Of a stretch of DNA of 64,000 nt, positions 1 to 7,909 are shown in pieces; position 1 is the first letter of the stretch, and each line of letters starts with the position of its first letter. Where the stretch lies: NCBI RefSeq assembly GCF_900095795.1, contig NZ_LT608328.1, positions 3,155,001 through 3,219,000 on the forward strand, read 5' to 3'. The notes below the pieces were generated by a model, which did no database searches, was not told where the DNA came from, and saw nothing but the letters and a program-made list of their open reading frames with translations. The position numbers were made by a program, and so were the translations under genes. Source of the stretch: Petrimonas mucosa. Its GTDB lineage: Bacteria > Bacteroidota > Bacteroidia > Bacteroidales > Dysgonomonadaceae.

Positions 1-1139
1 TAAAAATCAGCCAGTAGGATAAATCGGTCGGCAATATTGATGTTTGTATTGAAACGGGCACTGAATTTGTCGGAACCTTCAATTCTATTCAATCCATTTT
101 CTTCAATATAGCCAAGCATGAGGTTAAAAGTACCTACACCACCGCCTCCTGAAATACTCGCGGTTGTGTTATAGGCAGATGCAGGCCTTTCCATGATCGC
201 CTTTACCCAATCTGTATTTGGCGTGACGCCCTCTTCTGCCAGTCTGATATCTTCATCACTATAGAGCAGGGGTTGACCCTGAATTGCATGAGCCTCATTT
301 CTGAGCCGCATAAAGTCGGCGGAGTTCACGAACTTGGGCAGATTGAGCGGACTATGTATAGCAAACCATGAGTTCAGATTCACCCTGAATTCTCCGGTTG
401 TTCCCCTGTTTGTCTCGATAATGATGACCCCGTTGGCACCTCGTGAACCATACATAGAGGCAGCAGCGGCATCCTTCAGAATGTTGACACTTTTGATCTG
501 ATTGGGATCAATATCTGACAGTGGCTGCTCCATTCCATCCACAATTACCAGCGGAGCTGCATTTTGGAGTGTACTGACACCCCTGATAGAGATACTGCCA
601 GGGATAGATCCAGGGAGGTTACTTCCTCGAAGCATCGTCACACCGGGAACAGTTCCTGAAAAAATCTCCTCCAGCTTGACAATAGGCCTGGTAATAACCC
701 TTTCAACATCAACAGATTCAATGGAAGAAGCCAAATGCCTCCTCTCAACTGTATTATATCCGGTCACAACCACCTCCTCCAACCTCACGTTGCTCTCTAG
801 CAGGACAACGTCTATCCTTGTTTTTCCGGTGGTAACCTCTTCATGGTCGTTGAAACCCATGTAACTGAAGATCAATGTAACATCTCCATCCACATTAATC
901 TCATAGACCCCATTTTCATCAGTAGTCGTACCAACGTTGGTACCCTTGACAATCACATTGACATAGGGCAATGTCTCACCATTCTGGTCGGTAACAGTCC
1001 CATACACCCTTTTCTGTTGTTCTACAACAGAGCTGTTGAAATGTAAATGAGAGACTTCTCCTTTTGCTCCTTTTACATTTGGGCATAACAACAAAGAGCA
1101 AATAACAAAAAAAGTAGTGAAAGAACTTAATTTAACCAT
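1..1139 (-). CDS. SusC/RagA-family TonB-linked outer membrane transporter, N-terminal part
   Basis: The ATG at 1139 opens a frame that runs off the left edge without a stop (about 379 codons visible). Residues 1-25 look like a signal peptide. A carboxypeptidase-regulatory-like domain follows at about 43-115 (VYGTVTDQNGETLPYVNV). Then come the EEVVVTG motif and a TonB plug domain with SISIRGVSTL, VIVDGMEQ and ASMYGSRGANGVI, all diagnostic of SusC. Such proteins import oligosaccharides across the outer membrane together with a SusD lipoprotein, which would lie beyond the left edge. It is the last visible gene of a leftward glycan-degradation region containing three heparinase-fold lyases and a GH88 enzyme, so uronic-acid oligosaccharides are the likely cargo (inference). 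No clear TAnnTTTG promoter was seen upstream. Confidence 0.95.
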   Translation of the reverse strand, partial: MVKLSSFTTFFVICSLLLCPNVKGAKGEVSHLHFNSSVVEQQKRVYGTVTDQNGETLPYVNVIVKGTNVGTTTDENGVYEINVDGDVTLIFSYMGFNDHEEVTTGKTRIDVVLLESNVRLEEVVVTGYNTVERRHLASSIESVDVERVITRPIVKLEEIFSGTVPGVTMLRGSNLPGSIPGSISIRGVSTLQNAAPLVIVDGMEQPLSDIDPNQIKSVNILKDAAAASMYGSRGANGVIIIETNRGTTGEFRVNLNSWFAIHSPLNLPKFVNSADFMRLRNEAHAIQGQPLLYSDEDIRLAEEGVTPNTDWVKAIMERPASAYNTTASISGGGGVGTFNLMLGYIEENGLNRIEGSDKFSARFNTNINIADRFILLADF

Positions 1140-1192
1140 AGCATTTACTTTATTGTTGTAATTTTGAACTCACTTTCCCAAGCCTTACTCTA

Positions 1193-1384
1193 TTACACAA
1201 ACAGGACCTTTGCTGCCTTCCTGTAACGAGATAGGGCAGCCCTGACAGAACTGGATTTAATCGTTCTCACAGGTATCATCACGGTTTCGCCAATCTTTAA
1301 ACTTAATAGTGTATCGGGTATCGATATTTTTGTGACCGGTTTTATGGTATTTAACTGATTATTAAATCTCAAGGGATGGGACAA
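1193..1384 (-). pseudogene. small Bacteroidetes-type hypothetical protein, probably degraded
   Basis: This leftward frame has no ATG near its beginning. Possible starts are TTG at 1384 or 1372. The best-looking N-terminus begins at an ATA codon (1345-1343) with residues IKPVTKISIPDTLLSL. The stretch GETVMIPVRTIKSSSVRAAL resembles, from memory, small uncharacterised proteins common in Bacteroides mobile regions that carry the pattern ISIPETLLSLPIGES...SVRAAI. The frame stops early, after RYRKAAKVLFV. It overlaps the start of the divergent HTH gene by 9 bp. With the start apparently mutated and the C-terminus short, I read it as a decayed gene; expression of a 49-63 residue protein cannot be excluded. 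Confidence 0.35.
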
Positions 1385-1699
1385 ACCAAATTTGAGGAGA
1401 TGGTCGGTTTTTCGCGTGGATATATCAGTAAATTAAAATCTTCAATAGGAGCAGAAAAACTCTCCAATATAGTTAAGGTTTTCCCAAACCTTAACCTGGA
1501 TTGGCTAATTATGGAGAAAGGCGAGATGTTAAACACCTCCTGCCCTTCCAACCTCAACAGTCAGACTGCCGATATAATGGACAAAGAGAGAACAGAATAT
1601 AAAAACAGATACTTTGAAATATTGGAAGAGAATCGAATGCTACGTTTAGAAATAGAAAAACTCCGTAATGGTCCTGGAGCAGACATCAACAGCTTATAG
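1376..1699 (+). CDS. helix-turn-helix regulator with C-terminal coiled coil, probably 5'-damaged
   Basis: The 107-residue product contains an HTH core (KFEEMVGFSRGYISKLKSS), the segment LSNIVKVFPNLNLDWLIMEKGEML typical of Bacteroidetes phage-repressor-like XRE regulators, and a C-terminal coiled coil (about 70-98). The ATG at 1376 lies inside what should be the first DNA-binding helix: the seven codons before it read LIIKSQG, which fits the family, but a TAA (1352-1354) precedes them. An ATG at 1344 reads MVFN in another frame, so a single-base shift near 1354-1356 probably separates the true start from the body. It is divergent from the SusC gene; a regulatory link is only positional. Confidence 0.6.
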   Translation: MGQTKFEEMVGFSRGYISKLKSSIGAEKLSNIVKVFPNLNLDWLIMEKGEMLNTSCPSNLNSQTADIMDKERTEYKNRYFEILEENRMLRLEIEKLRNGPGADINSL

Positions 1700-1773
1700 C
1701 AATAATTTTACCTGTCTCATTTTTCCCCCGCAATCCGATGAAAACTGCCTGATATAACTACAGGCTTTACGTA

Positions 1774-1926
1774 TCACCACTCGCTCAGCGATCTGTCGAG
1801 ATAGCCGGTGCTGTTGAGCGACTCTTCCGGTATCGGCAACACTTCGAAATCTGAAACTGCAGCCCGTGCAGGATGAATGGCCAACAGGCAGCATAAAATA
1901 AAGAGTGCACCGTATCTTTTGTTTAT
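1774..1926 (-). pseudogene. remnant of a secreted-protein gene
   Basis: Between the heparinase gene (stop at 1937-1939) and the HTH gene, the minus strand carries about 50 open codons with a good export signal: NKRYGALFILCCLLAIHPA followed by RAAVSDFEVLPIPEE and ending SLSEW before TGA (1774-1776). The position expected for the start is ATA (1924-1926) rather than ATG, 11 bp after the heparinase stop. I do not recognise the family. A lost start codon and very short length suggest a truncated leftover of a gene that once followed the lyase. Weight rests only on the signal-peptide character and codon-like composition. Confidence 0.3.
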
Positions 1927-1936
1927 CCTAGTCTCG

Positions 1937-3865
1937 CTATTTTTTCACTATTGTAATACTGTTTTCGCCTTTCAATTCCGCGTTTTTCAAGGTAAGTACG
2001 ATCCGGGTTACACCGTTTGGCCAGTACCGTTTCAGTCCATTGTCGGCAACCGGTATACATTCGATTTCCAGACCCATCTTCTTCTGATCGTACTCCATCT
2101 CCACCGTGAAATCATCACCCTGGAGGGTCAGTCTGCCCGGTTTCCTGGCAGTAACTTTACAATAGGTGACAAAGTTCAGCGTGGTAGGATTCTTCGGTCT
2201 CCGGGAGAAACTATACCGGTCTTTCACTACAAACCGCCTTCCCCGGTCGAGCCGATAAGAGCGCTCCCAACTGCTGATGCCGGTCTCCTCCGGATAGGCT
2301 GCCGCAATATCGGTTGTGAACTCAATCCGGTTTTTATTGGCCGAGAACCGGCTGTTCCGGGCCTGAAACTCTCTACCCGGCAGCTGATCACGGCCGTTGA
2401 TCCTGGGCAGGTTATGGAATTGCGACTGCATGGTCCAGATTTCATACCTGGCACTGCTGAAGGTTTTGGCGGTATAGGTCTCCCTGCCCAGATCGATCAG
2501 GCAGGGCTTGCCGTCGGCGTAGAGGAGGCACGAGCCAATATCGTTATGGTTATGGCTCTCATTGTTGTGGCCTCCTTTCGCGGCGAAGAAGAATCCCGAG
2601 GAGCTCTCCTTCATATCCCTCCCCCCACCTACCTCGGTATCGGGAAGCCAGAAATCACCGATCAGGACATTCCTGGCCGTGGCATTGGCAATCTCGTCGA
2701 GGTAGATCAGCTGCATGATCTGTTCATCGATCTTCTCTCCCGGCTTTTTCCTGCCCCAATCGCTTTCCCGGGCCAGGAATGCCCCGAACTGTTGCATGGC
2801 GACGTCGCCGATATCTTTCCCGTAACGATAGATGATGGCGGGACGGCTACTGGTGGTTGCATCGGCATCGGCAAAATTGATAAAATAGGGGTAATCGATA
2901 TAGGCTTTATAGATGTAGCTGCCCATATTTCTGATCAGCGGGTTGTCATATACATTGAATTTTCCCCTGGTAGCCCGCCACAACAGGTCGAGACACTGAT
3001 AGAGCGAGGCCCCTGCCCTGCCCCAGTAGGAGGGTCCCTCGTCGCATCCGCCATCTTCGGGATAGATGTTGACAAAGCTGTCGAGGGAGCGGATCACCTT
3101 CTCCACATTACTGATCTTTTTCTGCTGATCATCCTCAAGTATCAGAATGGCCGTAAGCATATTGTGGTTGGTCCATGGATTCCAGTTGTTCACCGGTCTT
3201 GAATCGAACCCCATCCACCAGAAATCATCCCGTTCGTAATAGGGAATGAGCGCCTTGTTCATGATCTCCTGTTTCAGCCGTTGTGATATGAGCGGATGAA
3301 TCTTGTCGAACTCCTCCTTGAAGAGGAACCATGTCCAGGAAAGCAGATTGGTTATCTCGCCCACGCCCAGGTCGATCACCGGCTCGTTGACATCGGGCAA
3401 TCCATCTTTTGCCTTTTGTGCTGTCAGGTGAGCCGACCATCCCCACCAGGTCTGTTCGCTGTAGTACCAGACACCGTTGACGATCTGGTCGATAAACCGG
3501 CCTTCCCCCTCTACCAGTTCTCCCATCACCAGTGCCTGAATGGCATTGCTTGGTGCGGCGTACGCTTCTTGTCTCCGGTCTCCGGAGCGGATGATCTCCA
3601 GGTAGTCTGTCGCTTTCACCACCGGCCAGCCGTAATCAATATATCTCTCTGCCGCCTCGATATATTGTTGCCGGATGGAAAGCGGCAGCTTATTCCAGAA
3701 ATCGCGATCGTTGTAAGTCGGGAGTCCGATCTCCGAAAAATCTTTTACAAGTACTTCCGTCAACCCGATGGCCCGGGATTCATGCTGAAGGATATCTCTT
3801 TTCTCATAAGAAAAAACGCCTGTTGAAACCAGCGTCAACAGTACTATAAACACGCCTCTTTTCAT
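1937..3865 (-). CDS. heparinase II/III-fold polysaccharide lyase
   Basis: Predicted secreted lyase of 642 residues. I chose the ATG at 3865 because it starts a clean signal peptide (MKRGVFIVLLTLVSTGVFS); an upstream in-frame codon at 3937 would add a hydrophilic extension running through a strong hairpin. An alpha/alpha-toroid domain covers about 30-400 and a beta-sandwich heparinase II/III-like domain follows. Candidate catalytic groups are Tyr280 in GPSYWGRAG and the His-rich GGHNNESHNHND (about 431-441); the Asn around 227-234 would be the charge neutraliser. It should cleave uronic-acid-containing polysaccharides by beta-elimination; which PL family (for example PL12, PL21 or PL33) cannot be settled by eye. 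It is separated from the other two lyases by an IS110 element. Confidence 0.85.
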   Translation of the reverse strand: MKRGVFIVLLTLVSTGVFSYEKRDILQHESRAIGLTEVLVKDFSEIGLPTYNDRDFWNKLPLSIRQQYIEAAERYIDYGWPVVKATDYLEIIRSGDRRQEAYAAPSNAIQALVMGELVEGEGRFIDQIVNGVWYYSEQTWWGWSAHLTAQKAKDGLPDVNEPVIDLGVGEITNLLSWTWFLFKEEFDKIHPLISQRLKQEIMNKALIPYYERDDFWWMGFDSRPVNNWNPWTNHNMLTAILILEDDQQKKISNVEKVIRSLDSFVNIYPEDGGCDEGPSYWGRAGASLYQCLDLLWRATRGKFNVYDNPLIRNMGSYIYKAYIDYPYFINFADADATTSSRPAIIYRYGKDIGDVAMQQFGAFLARESDWGRKKPGEKIDEQIMQLIYLDEIANATARNVLIGDFWLPDTEVGGGRDMKESSSGFFFAAKGGHNNESHNHNDIGSCLLYADGKPCLIDLGRETYTAKTFSSARYEIWTMQSQFHNLPRINGRDQLPGREFQARNSRFSANKNRIEFTTDIAAAYPEETGISSWERSYRLDRGRRFVVKDRYSFSRRPKNPTTLNFVTYCKVTARKPGRLTLQGDDFTVEMEYDQKKMGLEIECIPVADNGLKRYWPNGVTRIVLTLKNAELKGENSITIVKK

Positions 3866-3878
3866 ATGTAAATTGTTC

Positions 3879-3914
3879 GTTCTCCCGACATCGCCTTCGG
3901 CTCGTCGGGAGAAC
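3879..3914 (-). promoter_or_regulatory. very stable hairpin just upstream of the heparinase start
   Basis: Two perfect 11-nt arms (3879-3889, 3904-3914; GTTCTCCCGAC and its complement) enclose 14 nt that fold again as GCC-GAA-GGC. On the heparinase mRNA the structure would end 13 nt before the ATG at 3865. No T-tract follows, so it is not an ordinary terminator. It could modulate translation or mRNA stability, or be an extragenic palindromic repeat. Confidence 0.5.
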
Positions 3915-4041
3915 GGACGGAGGATTACATCCTGCATTCTACTCCTCGCCTAACGGCGACATCGTAGAACACAGGATTTGCGAGATTACAAGGGATAGTG
4001 GATATCCCCCCCCCCCCGCAACCTCGCAAATCCTCCGTCCG
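3914..4041. repeat. inverted-repeat cluster with a 12-C homopolymer
   Basis: The 13-mer CGGACGGAGGATT (3914-3926) is repeated inverted at 4029-4041. Inside it, AGGATTTGCGAG (3973-3984) pairs with 4023-4034. The loop between the inner arms carries 12 consecutive C (4006-4017). This is upstream of the heparinase gene at 3865. No coding frame is convincing. The layout could be a nested cruciform/hairpin; homopolymer length changes here might alter upstream spacing. Confidence 0.5.
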
Positions 4042-4329
4042 ATATATAAATATCTATTAATTAATGATTTAATTCATTTTAAAAATTATATTTCTTCGTT
4101 TTGACAAAACAAAAGACAGCACTCATCTTTTGGACAAATGCACCGGTTATCGGAAAGACAAACAGGTAAGAAGGGTTTAAAATTTCATATGCGTGCTCTT
4201 GGGCAACAACCTTGGGTGCTTACCTGTTGAGGTCAGTTTCATATTCGACTTAGACGCCTTGTCGCGCCGTACGCCAGTAAAAATCGACCTTTGGTACTTG
4301 TTTCCCGTTTATGTCAGGGTTGGAGACTT

Positions 4330-5591
4330 TCAACTTCCGGCAGGACTGACGGGATTATGCGGGACAAGCTCGACGCAATATCCCATCTTTTCCAACTCTG
4401 CCTTCAGATACCTTTTGCGCCTTGCTTCCACCCGGCTGTTTAAATAATCGGCTCCCAGTTCATTGTAAGGGACTTCGTCTTTCAAGACATGATACACCGA
4501 CTTGAGGATGGAGTGGGCCACGGCCACTATGGCCCTTTTCTTGCCGCGGCGGGCCGCCAGGCGATGGTACCGGGCATGGTAGAACGTGTCTTTTGTCCGC
4601 GATGCCGCCCACGCTGATTGGCTCAGGATGGATTTGGCCTGCTTGTTCCCGTGGGTGGTGCGTCCGTTTTTTTTTTACCGGCACTCTCGTTGTTACCCGG
4701 TGAAACGCCCACCCAACTGCTTAGATGATTCTCATTGGGGAAGACATCCATATCCAGCCCGATCTCGGCGATAAGGTCCTCCACGCTCTTGCGGTTCAAT
4801 CCCGGGATCTCCCGCAGGCGTTCCAGGGCATTCTCATAAGGGGCAAGGGCCTGTTTGATCTTTTCATCCAAATCCCGTATGAGAGACTCCAGGTGGTGGT
4901 TGTCCCCCCGGATAGTGCCCAGCAGGTAGATGTGGTGGTCGGTGATGTAACCGTTACAGGCTTCAAAAAGCTCCTCTTTGGTGGCTTCTATCTTTTTGTG
5001 GTATACCTCTTCAATATCGCCCATGGTCACTTCTTTCCCCTGACACAACTTGTCGATCAGTCTGGTTGCCGTTACTCCCGAGGTATCGCTTAACACGCTC
5101 GAAAGTTTCACATTGCAGTCTTCCAGGATGCGGATGATACGGTTCTTGTTCGAGGAGATATCCTGTACCAGTTTGGTCCGGTAACGCGTCAAATCCCGTA
5201 ACTCCCGTTGTTCACGAGGGGGAATATAACTGGGTTTTAGCAAGCCGGCAAGCAATAACTTGCACAGCCACCTGCTGTCCTGCTTGTCCGTCTTATGCCC
5301 CGGGACGTTCTTCACGTGGCGGGCATTGACTATCCAGACCGTCAATCCCGAGGGCTCGAGGACATGATAGACAGGCTTCCAGTAGACTCCCGTACTCTCC
5401 ATTACAACGTGGGTTACCCTGTTTTCCAATAACCAGTCTTTTAATTCTGTCAAAGAGCGCGTCACGGTCCCGAATTCACGGGTTTCCGTCCTAAGTCCTT
5501 CGCCACTTATGGTGGCCACTAACATCTTCTTGTGGACGTCTATCCCGCATCCCCGGGAGACGACCTGGTTGAATGACACTTGTGATTCCAT
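4330..5591 (-). pseudogene. IS110-family transposase, frameshifted at a 10-base A tract
   Basis: Residues 1-310 carry the RuvC-like DEDD domain: Asp18 (GCGIDVHKK), Glu65 (VVMESTGVYW), Asp102 and Asp105 (HKTDKQDSRW). A helical linker follows, then the C-terminal transposase_20 region (REIPGLNRKS...SSWVGVSPGNNESAG). At the poly-A tract (T10 on + at 4667-4676) the frame moves to a wrong one and stops near 4623. The family sequence continues in another frame: GRTTHGNKQAK, then SILSQSAWAASRTKDTFYHA and a tail ending at 4330. Restoring it needs +1 or -2 bases in the tract. It may be dead, or rescued by slippage on the A-run. A promoter-like TACATTTG lies at 5624-5617. Confidence 0.85.
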
Positions 5592-5616
5592 AAATTATTC
5601 CGTTCAATGAGTACGG

Positions 5617-5624
5617 CAAATGTA
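5617..5624 (-). promoter_or_regulatory. Bacteroidetes -7 element for the IS110 transposase
   Basis: CAAATGTA on + reads TACATTTG on -, matching TAnnTTTG, 26 bp upstream of the transposase ATG at 5591. No clear -33 TTG partner was identified. Confidence 0.4.
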
Positions 5625-5723
5625 CGGAAATCTTCCATTTTCATTCCCTTGGATGTTTTAAATTCTCAACATGGATGTTTCATATAAATATTTTTTGAGG
5701 TCAACTTGTGCAAAATAGCAACT

Positions 5724-7754
5724 TTACTCTCCAAGTGGAACGGTTACAGTTTTCACTTGCCCCTTTTGATTTGTCACCCGGATTGTCACGGCATCTGGCC
5801 GTTCAGATATGATGGAAGCCCTGACCCCCTTTTCAACCTGTTCAGAAGGGTACAGGAGCCATACAAACCTGCTGCCAGAATTAATCTCAGTTGTATATAT
5901 CGATGTCACATTGGGTTCATACTCATTGTACTCTCTGCTGTACCAACCCTGAATTTCAGGCTCTTCCTCTCCTTCAACCAGCCGGATCTTCCACTGCTGT
6001 TTGCCGACAGGGATAACCTGAAGGTTGCCCCGCTCATTCTCAGTAGAGACACTGTTCCCTTCAACAGCAATCTTGCATGTCGGATGCCAGTGCCAAAGTG
6101 CATCTATCTTCCTGGGCCGGTCGGTCTCAACCTCATCCACCACAATCCAGAAATCGCCTCTGGAGTAATAGAGGTGTCTGGTGTGGTTCACCCTCCCTTC
6201 CGTTTCCGGGAAGAGATCAAAAGAACCGCAGGCATAATCATAAGTTTGGGTAACTTTCCACTGCTTGTCGGAAAGAGGCCTCTCTGCAAGCAAAGGAGCT
6301 TTCCCTTGTCCCTTCCCGTCGAAAAGAAGCAGATTGTGGGCTTGGCTTCCAAGTGCATATGGTCTGAATTTCGCTGCAACAGCCCCCGTATAGGCAAATC
6401 GACCGGCATCCACCAGCAGATCGCGGCCGTAGGCGGAAACGCAGATATTGAGCTTGTCGTTGTGCTGGTGACCGGTTCCCCAGGGACCGATATCGAAGAA
6501 CGACCAATGGGCGTCGGCGTCAAACCCGCTCCGGGAGATCAGTTGCCCGGCCCATGGAAATAGGTAGGAGGGTCCATCCGAAGGTTTCGAGCCCGACTTC
6601 CCGTTGGTCGCAATATAGACCCAATCGGGTTTGCCGTAGGTCTCGGCCCCTTTCAGGATCAGGCTACGGTCACTTCCCAGGTCTCCGTCGTTGTTCAGGA
6701 TCCGATTGCCGTCGGGACGTACAGCATGTGCAATGTAACCATACATCGCCTCGATGGTCTGGTCGAAAAAGGGAGGCAGTACTTTGCCGGCCCGGTCACA
6801 GATCTCCTTGAAGAGTTCAAAATTGACCAGCGAAACATTATGGTAATGGGAAGAGAGCTCGGTCTGCGCTCCATCAGGGTAGACCTGATCCCTCATGCTT
6901 TGCCCCATCACCTCTATCGAATAGTTCAACCACTCCTCCGCATCCCTATACTCCGGGAAACTGGTAGCAACGGTTGCCAGCGCAGATATCTCCATCGTCA
7001 GCCAATTGTTGACACTGTGAAAATTACGGTTGTAGTGTGCATGGTCGGGAATAGAGCTCAATATCAACAGGCGGGTCGAGGGCAACAGGTATTCACTCTT
7101 CAACATGCCGTAGAAGATACGGGACCACACTTTGGACCGGAAACTGACTTCAAGTCCCCTCCACACCGAGCCATCCCCCTTTTCACCGGGATATGGCAAG
7201 CTCTTGATGATGAAATCGCGAAGAAACTCATCAACATAGATGGCATATTTGGGATTCCCCGTCTCCAGGTAACTTTCAAAAACTTGATTCAGCTGGCTGT
7301 GCCGGTTGGAGAGCCAGGCCCATTCCCGGTCGTTGTTCGGCCCCTTGTAATGCCAATCGCGGTGACCGTCAGCTGTCAGTGGTACTTTTCCCCTGACATG
7401 CTGGATCACAAAGATATTCTCCAAGATCGTATCGGCAGCGGCTACTGTCCGTCCGGAAGCGGTGGGCATCTCTTTTCGAAGGTGCGGTGCATTGCTGCAC
7501 GATGAATAGTAGGCAAGCAGCTGCTTGCAGGCTTCAGTGAGATCCTGCGACACGACAGCCTCTTTCACCCTCTCCAGTCCTGGATAATCAAGATTGAATG
7601 CCTCCAGCATCCTTTTCATTTCAGCGGGGTATGCGCGGCACACATCCTCAACCGAACAGATGTTCCGCCACTCCTGAGCGGTTGTCGTTACTGCCATTCC
7701 CGGCAACAACAGCAGCAGGCCTGCCAGCAATAGATAGTTAACCGATCTTCTCAT
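5724..7754 (-). CDS. heparinase II/III family polysaccharide lyase
   Basis: A 676-residue protein with a signal peptide (about 1-27, ending TTTAQ). The helical N-terminal domain has the usual LERVKEAV...ACKQLLAYY preamble (57-83) and the WHYKGPNNDREWAWLSNRH motif. The C-terminal sandwich has GTGHQHNDKLNICV and LLVDAGRFAY. By position, Asn250 (SVNNW), Tyr304 (SSHYHN) and His429 (GTGHQ) correspond to the Asn/Tyr/His catalytic set of heparinase III-type lyases. Predicted role: periplasmic or surface beta-elimination of uronic-acid glycans. Its ATG overlaps the TGA of an open stretch following the neighbouring PL12 lyase gene (ATGA at 7751-7754), suggesting translational coupling. The 3' side is followed by the IS110 element. 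Confidence 0.9.
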   Translation of the reverse strand: MRRSVNYLLLAGLLLLLPGMAVTTTAQEWRNICSVEDVCRAYPAEMKRMLEAFNLDYPGLERVKEAVVSQDLTEACKQLLAYYSSCSNAPHLRKEMPTASGRTVAAADTILENIFVIQHVRGKVPLTADGHRDWHYKGPNNDREWAWLSNRHSQLNQVFESYLETGNPKYAIYVDEFLRDFIIKSLPYPGEKGDGSVWRGLEVSFRSKVWSRIFYGMLKSEYLLPSTRLLILSSIPDHAHYNRNFHSVNNWLTMEISALATVATSFPEYRDAEEWLNYSIEVMGQSMRDQVYPDGAQTELSSHYHNVSLVNFELFKEICDRAGKVLPPFFDQTIEAMYGYIAHAVRPDGNRILNNDGDLGSDRSLILKGAETYGKPDWVYIATNGKSGSKPSDGPSYLFPWAGQLISRSGFDADAHWSFFDIGPWGTGHQHNDKLNICVSAYGRDLLVDAGRFAYTGAVAAKFRPYALGSQAHNLLLFDGKGQGKAPLLAERPLSDKQWKVTQTYDYACGSFDLFPETEGRVNHTRHLYYSRGDFWIVVDEVETDRPRKIDALWHWHPTCKIAVEGNSVSTENERGNLQVIPVGKQQWKIRLVEGEEEPEIQGWYSREYNEYEPNVTSIYTTEINSGSRFVWLLYPSEQVEKGVRASIISERPDAVTIRVTNQKGQVKTVTVPLGE

Positions 7755-7909
7755 TCTATTTGTTCCTGTTTATCATGATTAATTTCTGGATTAAGATCTA
7801 TTCCGGCCTCAACCAGACTGCCATTGGGCTGTTCAATCCGCTTGATCCGCTCTGTCGGACGGTCCAGCTTCAGCGGTGCGGTAGCGAGTCGAAACCTCCA
7901 GGTTACTGT
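7751..7909 (-). other. 52 open codons in frame after the PL12 lyase stop
   Basis: Directly after the TAA (7910-7912) ending the upstream lyase, the same frame stays open for 52 codons (TVTWRFRLATAPLKLDRPTE and on) and ends in a TGA that overlaps the next gene's ATG. It has no ATG or GTG of its own. Either the lyase once extended further and acquired a nonsense codon, or this is chance. Nothing recognisable is encoded. Confidence 0.3.

Larger units (their letters stand above)
4150..5700 (-). mobile_element. IS110-family insertion sequence, ends not resolved
   Basis: The element is recognised from its DEDD transposase (4330-5591, leftward) and non-coding flanks. IS110 elements have no simple terminal inverted repeats and often no target duplication, so I cannot place the ends; the coordinates are approximate. 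There is about 190-460 bp of non-coding DNA 3' of the transposase and only 132 bp 5' of it before the next gene's 3' end. In this family a structured guide (bridge) RNA is encoded in one non-coding end. An inverted repeat AACAGGTAAG (4161-4170) / 4219-4228 lies in the 3' flank. The element separates two heparinase genes. Confidence 0.75.

Noticed and set aside
502-1046. Plus-strand frames of 120 and 67 codons
   Set aside because: They are antisense to a clearly coding SusC N-terminus and have no family character.
1877-3202. A 441-codon plus-strand frame with a hydrophobic N-terminus
   Set aside because: It is the complement of the heparinase gene at 1937-3865, whose protein has a signal peptide and lyase motifs; the long open frame is a by-product of its codon usage.
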